This document shows positions 1-6,081 of a stretch of 7,261 bases of DNA, piece after piece. The translations under genes and the position numbers were made by a program. The stretch spans positions 1-7,261 of the forward strand of contig JAFGOO010000026.1 of NCBI GenBank assembly GCA_016926455.1, written 5' to 3'. Every line of letters begins with the position of its first letter. The first letter of the stretch is position 1. This DNA is from Methanosarcinaceae archaeon (GTDB lineage: Archaea > Halobacteriota > Methanosarcinia > Methanosarcinales > Methanosarcinaceae). Below the pieces are notes generated by a model that made no database searches, was not told where the DNA came from, and saw nothing but the letters and a program-made list of their open reading frames with translations.

Positions 1-750
1 GATATAATAACAATCGGAGACCACGGTGAAAAAACGCTCTGTTTTTTATCAAGACACGGAACAGGACACCGTATCTCGCCTTCCCAATTAAACTCAAGGG
101 CAAACATTTTTGCTCTTAAGAAGCTCGGAGTTAAACGGATAATATCTGCATCAGCTGTGGGCAGCCTGAAAAAAGAGCTTGCTCCTTTGGATCTTGTAAT
201 ACCAAACCAGATATTCGACCGTACAAAATCAAGACCAAATACTTTTTTTGATGAAGGGATCGTTGTCCATATTGGATTTGCTGACCCTTTCTGTCCGGAA
301 CTTTCAAATATTATATTTGATGTTGCGAACTCAATGGGCTACAAAACGCACAATGGAGGAACATACGTCTGTATGGAAGGGCCTCAGTTCTCGACCCGTG
401 CGGAATCGCGGGTGTATCAGGCACTTGGGTTTGATATAATCGGTATGACGGCCCTGCCGGAGGCAAAACTTGCACGTGAAGCAGAGATATGTTATTCGAT
501 GATTGCAACGGTGACAGATTATGACGTCTGGCATGAAGATGACGTGACCATTGAGACAGTGATCGAAAATGCCATAACGAACCAGGCTGCGGTAAAGGAC
601 ATTATAACCGAAGTGATTGAAAAAGTTCCCCTTGAACAGGAATGTTCCTGTAAGGACGCACTGATGGGTTCGATCACGACAGAACAGAATATGATTTCCT
701 ATGAGGTAAAACAGAAACTTGATTGCCTGATTGGCAAATACCTGTATTAG
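1..750 (+). CDS. S-methyl-5'-thioadenosine (or methylthioinosine) phosphorylase, 5'-truncated by window edge
   Basis: This is the C-terminal 249 residues of a cytosolic purine nucleoside phosphorylase family protein. The family cleaves methylthioadenosine, or methylthioinosine in some methanogens, with phosphate to give methylthioribose-1-phosphate and a free purine, in SAM and polyamine by-product salvage. The open frame runs from the first base. Compared with human MTAP (283 aa), about 30-45 N-terminal residues are missing. Visible motifs, numbered from the window start, are SRHGTGH (phosphate/substrate region), the MEGPQFSTRAES motif from residue 125, GMTALPEAKLAREA, and TDYD at 172-175. 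TDYD is the same as the 6-aminopurine-binding Asp motif of human MTAP, which favours adenine over hypoxanthine. However, the characterised Methanocaldococcus homologue is reported to be a methylthioinosine phosphorylase, so substrate is left open. The gene ends in tandem stops TAG-TAG (748-753). An internal ATG-like start near 157 would remove conserved sequence and is rejected. Confidence 0.88.
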   Translation, partial: DIITIGDHGEKTLCFLSRHGTGHRISPSQLNSRANIFALKKLGVKRIISASAVGSLKKELAPLDLVIPNQIFDRTKSRPNTFFDEGIVVHIGFADPFCPELSNIIFDVANSMGYKTHNGGTYVCMEGPQFSTRAESRVYQALGFDIIGMTALPEAKLAREAEICYSMIATVTDYDVWHEDDVTIETVIENAITNQAAVKDIITEVIEKVPLEQECSCKDALMGSITTEQNMISYEVKQKLDCLIGKYLY

Positions 751-789
751 TAGCTAACATTCGGTTTCGGAAAATCTGAATCGTAAATG

Positions 790-817
790 TTTAAATATAT
801 CGCCGTTTATATTTAAA
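790..817 (+). promoter_or_regulatory. TATA-like promoter within a 10-bp inverted repeat, upstream of the Zn-ribbon gene
   Basis: TTTAAATATA (790-799) is mirrored exactly by TATATTTAAA (808-817), with an 8-nt spacer containing CGCCG. The left arm resembles an archaeal box A. Transcription starting about 25 nt downstream of it would give a very short leader before the GGTGA ribosome binding site (821-825) and ATG at 830. The symmetry could be an operator, or it could be a chance result of AT-only arms. Confidence 0.45.
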
Positions 818-829
818 ATCGGTGAATCA

Positions 830-1252
830 ATGCCGCACAAATGTACAAGATGTGAACATATTTTTGAAGACGGGGATTCCGTTATACTTACCGGATGCCC
901 CAATTGCGGCTGGAACAAGTTTCTGTATGTCAAAAGTGAAGACGTTGAGGCGTCCTGCGAAGAGACAGAACCGAAGGCTTCCGATATTGTCGATGAAACT
1001 ATAGACACCACACTCCCTAAAAAAATTATTACAGAACTTGATGAAGTACTTGGCATTAAAAAAGAGGAAAGCTGTGAAGAGGAGAATGAGGAAGAACGGG
1101 TTGAGTCTGTCCGAATACTGGGTCCGGGTTCATACGAGTTGAATCTTGATTCGCTTCTTAAACGCAAAGAAATTATAATGGCAATAAAAGAAAACGGTAG
1201 CTATGCGGTGGATTTGCCATCTGTGTTCAAGAAGAAAAAAAAGGAAAAGTGA
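830..1252 (+). CDS. Zn-ribbon containing protein, COG3364/OapC-like
   Basis: This is a 140-residue soluble protein. An N-terminal zinc ribbon has Cys5-x2-Cys8 and Cys23-x2-Cys26 (CTRC ... CPNCGW). It is followed by a long acidic, low-complexity linker (about residues 35-95, rich in Glu and Asp). A conserved-looking C-terminal segment follows (about 94-132, with the motif RILGPGSYELNLDSLL, then GSYAVDLPSVF), and the protein ends in a basic KKKKKEK tail. This domain order matches the archaeal Zn-ribbon family COG3364 (formerly DUF2072, called OapC, origin-associated protein, in haloarchaea). Its biochemical role is not established. The ribbon and the basic tail would suit nucleic acid or protein binding, which is inference. 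The ATG at 830 is preceded by GGTGA at 821-825 with 4-nt spacing. It has its own promoter and a 161-nt gap after it, so it is probably monocistronic. Confidence 0.82.
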   Translation: MPHKCTRCEHIFEDGDSVILTGCPNCGWNKFLYVKSEDVEASCEETEPKASDIVDETIDTTLPKKIITELDEVLGIKKEESCEEENEEERVESVRILGPGSYELNLDSLLKRKEIIMAIKENGSYAVDLPSVFKKKKKEK

Positions 1253-1301
1253 TCGTGCACTTTGTTCGTTCTGATTTGATTGCTTAACCGCCTCATAGAA
1301 G

Positions 1302-1340
1302 GAAAATGAGAATATTTTTCTACTTTTGTGTCTGTTTTTT
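1302..1340 (+). terminator. Possible T-rich terminator after the Zn-ribbon gene
   Basis: A weak arm pair GAAAAT (1302-1307) and ATTTTTC (1314-1320) leads into T runs, including TTTTTT at 1335-1340, about 50-90 nt after the stop at 1250-1252. Archaeal termination commonly uses T-rich tracts. The stem is short, so support is limited. The rest of the 1253-1413 gap shows only the queC promoter. Confidence 0.35.
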
Positions 1341-1357
1341 ACGATCACACCGCAACC

Positions 1358-1369
1358 TTAAATAATATA
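1358..1369 (+). promoter_or_regulatory. Predicted archaeal TATA box for the queC operon
   Basis: TTAAATAATATA lies 45 nt upstream of the queC ATG and fits an archaeal box A. Transcription would be expected to start near 1389, giving a leader of about 25 nt that includes the purine-rich ribosome binding site GAGGATGAG (1396-1404). Confidence 0.5.
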
Positions 1370-1413
1370 CATTTAATACTCGACAAATACGTGAAGAGGA
1401 TGAGTGTCTTACC

Positions 1414-2115
1414 ATGAGTGCAGTATCATTACTCAGCAGTGGTTTGGATTCGGTAACAGCATTAGCATTTACAAAAAAATTGATGGATGTGAGACTCGCG
1501 CTTACATTCGATTATGGACAGCGTTCTGCGCTTCGAGAGATTGAATTTGCAAAAAATGTCTGCGACTGTTATGGAATCAAACATGAAGTGATTAAACTTG
1601 ACTGGCTGGGCAATATCACAAAAACGTCCCTTGTGAACAAGGATGTTGAAATCCCGATAGTTTCATTAGAAGACATCTCTGATGGCGCTGCGCCTGAAAT
1701 AACAAAAGAATCTGCAAAGAATGTATGGGTTCCGAACAGGAATGGAGTAATGATAAACATTGCAGGAAGCTTTGCGGAAAGTATAGGATGTGAATATGTG
1801 ACCGTTGGATTTAATGGGGAAGAAGCACAGACATTTCCTGATAATAGCTTTGAATTCGTTCAGGCAATGGATAGATCACTATACTTTTCCACACAGAACA
1901 AAGTGAAACTGCTGGCTCCATTGATCGAATTTGATAAAGCCACCATCGTCTTGGAAGCACTAAAGACTGATGCACCCCTTGAATGGAGCTGGAGCTGCTA
2001 CCATGGTGGAAATGTTCCATGCGGAGTCTGTGAAAGCTGTGTTCGGCGGGCGCGTGCATTCAAGGAAATCAGAAAAAAAGACCCTCTTCTTGTGAGATTG
2101 GCTGTTAAAAGCTAA
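1414..2115 (+). CDS. queC: 7-cyano-7-deazaguanine (preQ0) synthase QueC
   Basis: QueC is a cytosolic ATP-dependent enzyme that converts 7-carboxy-7-deazaguanine plus ammonia to preQ0, the base that archaea insert into tRNA en route to archaeosine. The 233-residue length is normal for the family. An N-terminal PP-loop is visible as LLSSGLDS (residues 6-13), followed by TFDYGQRS, the ExA-type NRNGVMINIAGSFAE region and VGFNGEEAQTFPD. The C-terminal zinc site is complete as Cys195-x7-Cys203-x2-Cys206-x2-Cys209. The ATG at 1414 places the PP-loop where it should be and has GAGGATGAG about 9 nt upstream. It is the first gene of the preQ0 operon, and the next gene starts 26 nt after its TAA stop. 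Confidence 0.95.
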   Translation: MSAVSLLSSGLDSVTALAFTKKLMDVRLALTFDYGQRSALREIEFAKNVCDCYGIKHEVIKLDWLGNITKTSLVNKDVEIPIVSLEDISDGAAPEITKESAKNVWVPNRNGVMINIAGSFAESIGCEYVTVGFNGEEAQTFPDNSFEFVQAMDRSLYFSTQNKVKLLAPLIEFDKATIVLEALKTDAPLEWSWSCYHGGNVPCGVCESCVRRARAFKEIRKKDPLLVRLAVKS

Positions 2116-2141
2116 TTGCTGGTGATAAGGAGTAAAATCCA

Positions 2142-2699
2142 ATGAAATGCATTATTCTGGATAAAAAAATGGATTATGATGGAAGCCAGATATCCTCTCT
2201 GTGGGGCTACAATACCGAAGGCATTAAGGATGATTCAATAATCGCTTTCAGGGGAAAGTGTGATGTAAAACTTGATCACATGATAGACCTTGAAGACAAA
2301 AGGGACCATGAATCAATATACTCTGAAGACATGCTTCATTTCATAATTGAGCACTTTGATTCAATTGATATGAAACTTATCTATGCAAGACAGCGTTTTT
2401 TTACGGCTATCGTTTCTGAGATACTCACAGAACATGGGATAACGGTCAAGCGCGAAGGCGATGACCTGTTCGTAAACAACAAAAAACTCACCATATCTAT
2501 TGCCAGCACCTCGGCAGTTTCACAGAAAATACATTTTGGCATCAATGTAGTACACGATGATTATGGAAACTTGGAAGAGTGCGGGATAAAAGGAAACGAT
2601 TTGGCTGTACTGGTAGAAGAGATTGGTAACCGTTACGTGCAGGAATTTGAAGATATCGAGAAAGATTTGCGAAAATCCCGGCCACTGGACGTGATATGA
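2142..2699 (+). CDS. DUF366 family protein (COG2029-like), unknown function, inside the preQ0 operon
   Basis: This is a 185-residue soluble protein without signal peptide, membrane segments or cysteine metal motif. I recognise it as DUF366 from its start (MKCIILDKKMDYDGSQISSLW), its central IYARQRFFTAIVSEIL stretch and the later SIASTSAVSQKIHFGINV segment. No reaction is assigned to the family that I can name. It starts at ATG 2142 after AAGGAG in a GGTGATAAGGAG context. Its TGA stop (2697-2699) overlaps the queE start, so translation of the two is probably coupled. Placement between queC and queE points to a role in 7-deazaguanine synthesis, its use or its control. That is inference from context; the sequence itself shows no catalytic signature I can name. 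Confidence 0.85.
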   Translation: MKCIILDKKMDYDGSQISSLWGYNTEGIKDDSIIAFRGKCDVKLDHMIDLEDKRDHESIYSEDMLHFIIEHFDSIDMKLIYARQRFFTAIVSEILTEHGITVKREGDDLFVNNKKLTISIASTSAVSQKIHFGINVVHDDYGNLEECGIKGNDLAVLVEEIGNRYVQEFEDIEKDLRKSRPLDVI

Positions 2700-3415
2700 T
2701 GTTTGCACCAGTTAGTGAAATATTCTGTTCAGTTCAGGGAGAGGGATCATATGTGGGTGTTCGGCAGGCCTTTGTACGTTTTGTTGGATGTAATCTAAAT
2801 TGCTCGTACTGCGATACACTACAGAAAAGTAGGGATTACTGCAGGTTCGAAAAAGACCCGGGTACCGGTGTATTTGAGACCTTAACAAATCCACTTACTG
2901 TGAAGATGGTAGAAGATATGATTAGATCCTTCAAAAATATCCATTCTGTCTCCCTGACAGGCGGTGAACCACTTTTGCATGCCGATTTTATAAGCAGGCT
3001 ACATACTTCTGCACCCATATATCTTGAATCCAATATGACCCTGCCCCAGATGGCAAAAAAAATAAAGGACAGGGTATCCTATGTTGCTGGCGACGTTAAG
3101 CTCATGGAAGAATTTGAAGGTGAGGATTTTGAATCTCATCTTGACAGAACAATCGAATGCTTCAGGATACTTAAAACAACAAAAAAAAGAGACTGCTTCT
3201 GCAAGATCGTCGTGACAACAAATACGGTTCCAGATGATGTAATTGGTATTGTGAGCACCATCTCGAACTACGTTTCCTCTGTAGTGCTGCAGCCAGTGAA
3301 CCACTCACAAAAAACGGCATCAACAAAGTTCCTGCTGGATCTCCAGGAATATTTGTTTGATAAAATTGACACACGAATAATACCACAGACTCACAAGATG
3401 TGGGGGTGTTTATAA
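2696..3415 (+). CDS. queE: 7-carboxy-7-deazaguanine synthase QueE (radical SAM)
   Basis: QueE is a radical SAM enzyme that contracts 6-carboxy-tetrahydropterin to 7-carboxy-7-deazaguanine, the step between QueD and QueC. Across 239 residues the sequence shows the N-terminal EIFCSVQGEGSYVGVRQAFVR substrate region. It also has a canonical 4Fe-4S cluster motif Cys32-x3-Cys36-x2-Cys39 followed by Asp-Thr (CNLNCSYCDT), TGGEPLLH (88-95, SAM binding), LESNMTL, and the C-terminal VVLQPVN and IIPQTHKMWG motifs typical of archaeal QueE. Two adjacent ATG codons (2696 and 2699) can start it. A GGACGTGAT sequence at 2687-2695 suits the second slightly better by spacing. Its start overlaps the DUF366 stop, and its TAA stop shares one base with the queD ATG. 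Confidence 0.95.
   Translation: MMFAPVSEIFCSVQGEGSYVGVRQAFVRFVGCNLNCSYCDTLQKSRDYCRFEKDPGTGVFETLTNPLTVKMVEDMIRSFKNIHSVSLTGGEPLLHADFISRLHTSAPIYLESNMTLPQMAKKIKDRVSYVAGDVKLMEEFEGEDFESHLDRTIECFRILKTTKKRDCFCKIVVTTNTVPDDVIGIVSTISNYVSSVVLQPVNHSQKTASTKFLLDLQEYLFDKIDTRIIPQTHKMWGCL
3402..3408 (+). promoter_or_regulatory. Ribosome binding site deciding the queD start
   Basis: GGGGGTG sits 6 nt before ATG 3415 within the last codons of queE. It favours ATG 3415 over the in-frame GTG at 3400, which would lie upstream of this site. Confidence 0.6.
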
Positions 3416-3771
3416 TGACAAAAATGATACTTGGAATTATTGAATATATTGACAGTGCGCACTACCTTCCCGGACACAAGACTTGCGGAATCGTTCATGG
3501 TCACACATACAAAATAGAAGTGACGATCCAAGGCGAGAAAAAAGAAAATGGGATGGTAATGGATTTTTATGAGATGAAAAAAATACTTAAGGATGTTTTG
3601 AAGGAATATGACCATAAATTGATAAACGATATTATTTCTTACCCGAGTGTGGAAAACATCTGCGAGCATATTTGTTCAAAACTCACATTAAGTTTTGATT
3701 TCCCGCTTATGGTCAGGGTATGGGAAGGAGAAGGCAAATGGTGTGAGATTAACTCAGAAAACTTGAAGTAG
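3415..3771 (+). CDS. queD: 6-carboxy-5,6,7,8-tetrahydropterin synthase QueD
   Basis: QueD is a 118-residue member of the PTPS/QueD fold that converts dihydroneopterin triphosphate to 6-carboxytetrahydropterin, the substrate of QueE. The zinc ligands are visible as His16 (DSAHYLPGH) and His28/His30 in CGIVHGHTY. Cys24, four residues before His28, is the expected catalytic cysteine. Asp66-His67 in EYDHKLIND supply the other catalytic pair, PSVENICEHI matches the family PTxEN motif, and Glu104 in VRVWEG is the likely pterin-binding glutamate. The chosen start ATG overlaps the queE TAA by one base, so queC-DUF366-queE-queD form a coupled operon. The stop is TAG. Reading through it would add 24 codons before TAA at 3844. 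No GTP cyclohydrolase or archaeosine transglycosylase gene lies in this window. Confidence 0.94.
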   Translation: MTKMILGIIEYIDSAHYLPGHKTCGIVHGHTYKIEVTIQGEKKENGMVMDFYEMKKILKDVLKEYDHKLINDIISYPSVENICEHICSKLTLSFDFPLMVRVWEGEGKWCEINSENLK

Positions 3772-3777
3772 AGAGAT

Positions 3778-3827
3778 TCCAAAATATATATCAAGATGTT
3801 ACCTCATAAACAGATTCATATTTTGGA
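3778..3827 (+). promoter_or_regulatory. nifB promoter region with 10-bp inverted repeat
   Basis: The 76-nt gap between queD and nifB contains TCCAAAATAT (3778-3787) and its exact reverse complement ATATTTTGGA (3818-3827), separated by 30 nt. The left arm overlaps a TATA-like AAAATATATA (3781-3790). The right arm lies just upstream of the GGAGG ribosome binding site (3836-3840). Transcription starting about 25 nt after the TATA box would fall between the arms. An operator for a dimeric repressor, or chance symmetry, are both possible. It does not match the NrpR operator forms I know. Confidence 0.45.
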
Positions 3828-3847
3828 TTTTAAATGGAGGTTATAAT

Positions 3848-4744
3848 TTGTCCGAATCTAAAAAATCAGATTTTAATATTGATGAAGAAAGCTGGAGGAA
3901 AATTTCAGAGCATCCATGTTATGATAAAAACGCTCAACATAAATTTGGAAGGATTCATCTGCCAGTAGCACCAAAATGCAATATACAGTGCAATTATTGT
4001 GAAAGGGATTTTGACTGCGTAAATGAAAGCCGTCCAGGTGTTACAAGTGAACTGCTGACCCCTCAGCAGGCATTAGAAAAAACTAGGCAGGTTCTGAAAC
4101 AATATCCTTTCATCAAAGTAGTTGCAATTGCCGGACCTGGTGACCCCCTTGCAAATGATGAGACCTTTGAGACCTTCGAGCTGATCAAAAAGGAATTCCC
4201 TGATGTGACATTGTGCATGAGCACAAATGGTCTTGCATTACCTGAAAAAATGCCCGATATGATTCGGGTGGGCATAACTACACTGACTGTCACCTTAAAC
4301 GCCATTGACCCCAAGATCGAGGCCAAGATTTGTGATCATATCATCTACAAAGGCAAAGTATACAGGGGAATTGAAGGTGCAGAAATAATAATTAAAAACC
4401 AACTGGAGGGTATCAAAGCTGCAGTAGATGCGGGAATTGTTATTAAGATCAATACCGTGCTCATTCCGGGAATAAATGACCATCATGTGGTGGATATTGC
4501 AAAAAAGATGAATGAGATGGGAGTTTATATCATGAACATCATGCCTCTGATCAACCAAGCCGCATTTGCAGATAGAAGACCACCGACCACTGAAGAACGC
4601 AAAAAAGCACAGGATGAATGCGAACCCTACGTCAAGCAGATGCGACATTGTCGCCAGTGCAGGTCAGATGCTTATGGTCTTCTGAGCCAAGACCTGTCAC
4701 AGATGAGTGAAAAAAGAAGACAGATAATCCAGATTAAGAAGTAA
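3848..4744 (+). CDS. nifB: NifB-type radical SAM FeS cluster (NifB-co / L-cluster) synthase
   Basis: NifB fuses two 4Fe-4S clusters and inserts carbide from SAM to make the 8Fe-9S-C precursor of the nitrogenase cofactor. This 298-residue form is the short archaeal NifB without the NifX-like C-terminal domain. Visible hallmarks are EHPCY (His22, Cys24), the radical SAM motif Cys44-x3-Cys48-x2-Cys51 (CNIQCNYCERDFDC), Cys57 followed by NESRPGVTSELLTP, GPGDPLAN (95-102), STNGL (124-128), and the C-terminal CRQCRSDAYGLLSQD with Cys268 and Cys271. All the extra cysteines expected for the K-clusters appear present, so it should be functional. The start is TTG at 3848, supported by GGAGG at 3836-3840 and by no better in-frame ATG nearby. 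No nifH, nifD, nifK, nifE or nifN lies in the window. The following gene starts 27 nt downstream and is a methanogenesis marker. Confidence 0.92.
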   Translation: MSESKKSDFNIDEESWRKISEHPCYDKNAQHKFGRIHLPVAPKCNIQCNYCERDFDCVNESRPGVTSELLTPQQALEKTRQVLKQYPFIKVVAIAGPGDPLANDETFETFELIKKEFPDVTLCMSTNGLALPEKMPDMIRVGITTLTVTLNAIDPKIEAKICDHIIYKGKVYRGIEGAEIIIKNQLEGIKAAVDAGIVIKINTVLIPGINDHHVVDIAKKMNEMGVYIMNIMPLINQAAFADRRPPTTEERKKAQDECEPYVKQMRHCRQCRSDAYGLLSQDLSQMSEKRRQIIQIKK

Positions 4745-4771
4745 CTTTCATAATATCAGGAAGTTTCCACT

Positions 4772-5752
4772 TTGCACATACATAAACTGGTACAAGGAAT
4801 CAGGGATTTTGAAGGTGTGACCCGCAAGAAACCTATCGCTGATATCGTTGAAATCTTTGAGACTGTGCGTTCTGAATACGGAGGCACCATTGTAGATTTC
4901 GGGGACGATGCGGCTGTCATAGACATTGGTGGTGGTGATGTTATCCTTTTTGCCGCAGATGGCATATGGGGTAAACTCCTGCGTGCCAGTCCTTGGTGGG
5001 CGGGATATGGTTCTGTTGTCGTTAATGTAAATGATATATCAGCCATGGGAGGACGTCCCCTTGCGATGGTTAATGTTATTTCAGCAGACAATAAGGATGC
5101 ATGCAAAGAGTTGATCAAAGGGATCAGGGATGGAGTTAAAAAATTTGGTGTGCCAATGGTCGGCGGTCATATGCATCCGGATACTCCTTATACTTCCCTA
5201 TCTGTTGCAATCATTGGGATTGCAAAGAAGGATTCCATAATCCGAAGCGACACTGCAAAACCGGGGGATGTTGTTGTTGTTGCCTATGATATGGATGGAA
5301 AGATCGGGCCTAATTCACCTTACAGCTGGGATACAACTTCTTTCAAGGATCCAAACACTGTGCGTGAAAGATTCCTTGTGATGCAGACAATAGGTGAACG
5401 TAAACTGGTAACGGCAGGAAAAGACATCAGTAACCCGGGAACCATTGGAACTCTTGGTATGCTGTGTGAAACGAGTAATGTTGGAGCATCTGTGGACCTT
5501 ACAAAAATCCCAGTTCCAGATGGAGTGGATTTCGAACAGTGGCTAAAGGTATATCCGGCAACGGGCTATATCCTGACCGCAAGAAAGGAAAACGCTGGTG
5601 AATGCATTCGGATTTTCGAGGATGTGGGTATGGTTGCAACTATTGTCGGGAAAGTGGATGATAGCCTGAAACTGGATATTTATGACGAAAAAGAAAGGGC
5701 AACTGTCTTTGATTTTAGAACTGACGACATAACGGGCATAACTATAGTTTAG
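4772..5752 (+). CDS. Methanogenesis marker protein 2 (PurM/AIR synthase-like)
   Basis: This 326-residue protein belongs to the PurM/HypE/SelD/ThiL superfamily of ATP-using enzymes. It corresponds to the AIR synthase-related methanogenesis marker 2, a protein found in methanogens and relatives whose reaction is not established. The visible motifs are an N-terminal IRDFEGVTRKKPI segment, the Asp-rich nucleotide/metal motif FGDDAAV (43-49), VNVNDISAMGGRP (84-96), MVGGHMHPDTPY (129-140), and a C-terminal half with NPGTIGTLGMLCETSNVGA and YPATGYILTA typical of the AIRS C-domain. The start is TTG 4772. An upstream in-frame TAA at 4751 leaves no earlier option except this codon, and AGGA at 4758-4761 gives weak ribosome binding support. 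It follows nifB by 27 nt and is probably cotranscribed. Its TAG stop is followed immediately by TAA and overlaps the end of the opposite-strand gene. Confidence 0.9.
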   Translation: MHIHKLVQGIRDFEGVTRKKPIADIVEIFETVRSEYGGTIVDFGDDAAVIDIGGGDVILFAADGIWGKLLRASPWWAGYGSVVVNVNDISAMGGRPLAMVNVISADNKDACKELIKGIRDGVKKFGVPMVGGHMHPDTPYTSLSVAIIGIAKKDSIIRSDTAKPGDVVVVAYDMDGKIGPNSPYSWDTTSFKDPNTVRERFLVMQTIGERKLVTAGKDISNPGTIGTLGMLCETSNVGASVDLTKIPVPDGVDFEQWLKVYPATGYILTARKENAGECIRIFEDVGMVATIVGKVDDSLKLDIYDEKERATVFDFRTDDITGITIV

Positions 5753-6042
5753 TAATCGCTGTTAACCCATGCATCCAGTTCTTCATACAAGAACTTTTCA
5801 GCCTCTCGAATAATATCCAGTTTACCTCGAAGAGCCAATAGTTCACGTTTATCGCTTTCTACAATGTTGACAGTTACTTCCCGATTCACCGGTTCAAGGT
5901 CAAACTCTTCAACCACATCGTATATGATAGTTGATGGCGTTCCTGGCGGGATTATAAGGTCATACAAACCTTCAAGTTCTTTTTTTTCCTTTTCTCTTTC
6001 TTCATTATATATTAGGTCATCCAATGAAAGAATTTTTGCCAT
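5749..6042 (-). CDS. Small acidic protein of unknown function
   Basis: This is a 97-residue soluble protein that I do not recognise. It begins MAKILSLDDLIYNEEREKEKK, with a charged, probably helical segment at about 7-25. It continues with LYDLIIPPGTPSTIIYDVVEEFDLEP, a beta-like EVTVNIV stretch (about 55-61), and a helical acidic C-terminus ending in AWVNSDY. It has no cysteines, no membrane segment and no signal peptide. The ATG at 6042 is chosen because AGGGGTGAT lies 4 nt upstream on this strand. The longer frame to 6192 would add 50 residues from AT-rich promoter DNA. Its TAA stop (5751-5749) overlaps the TAG of the convergent marker 2 gene. Clean coding character and a strong ribosome binding site support it as a real gene. 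Confidence 0.75.
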   Translation of the reverse strand: MAKILSLDDLIYNEEREKEKKELEGLYDLIIPPGTPSTIIYDVVEEFDLEPVNREVTVNIVESDKRELLALRGKLDIIREAEKFLYEELDAWVNSDY

Positions 6043-6046
6043 ACTA

Positions 6047-6055
6047 ATCACCCCT
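6047..6055 (-). promoter_or_regulatory. Ribosome binding site for the small minus-strand gene
   Basis: On the minus strand AGGGGTGAT precedes ATG 6042 by 4 nt and closely matches the archaeal Shine-Dalgarno core GGTGAT. It decides the start in favour of the 97-residue product. Confidence 0.7.
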
Positions 6056-6081
6056 TTATAGCCTGAACTGATGCCTGTGTT

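Noticed and set aside
1249..1348. 8-bp inverted repeat GTGATCGT / ACGATCAC around the Zn-ribbon stop and the following gap
   Set aside because: The arms are 84 nt apart and short. A match of this size is plausible by chance, and no function suggests itself.
3400..3414. GTG start five codons upstream for queD
   Set aside because: It lies upstream of the GGGGGTG ribosome binding site, while ATG 3415 gives the normal QueD N-terminus and the typical stop-start overlap.
1414..3771. A DNA 7-deazaguanine modification (dpd-like) island
   Set aside because: Only preQ0 synthesis genes and DUF366 are seen. No DpdA-like transglycosylase, helicase or nuclease genes occur in the window, so the tRNA archaeosine role is the simpler reading.
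4063..4648. Open frames antisense to nifB and to other genes
   Set aside because: They lie opposite genes with clear family motifs and have no recognisable protein features or ribosome binding sites.
3848..5752. A nitrogen fixation operon
   Set aside because: Only nifB is present. The neighbours are a methanogenesis marker gene and preQ0 genes, and no nitrogenase structural gene is visible.
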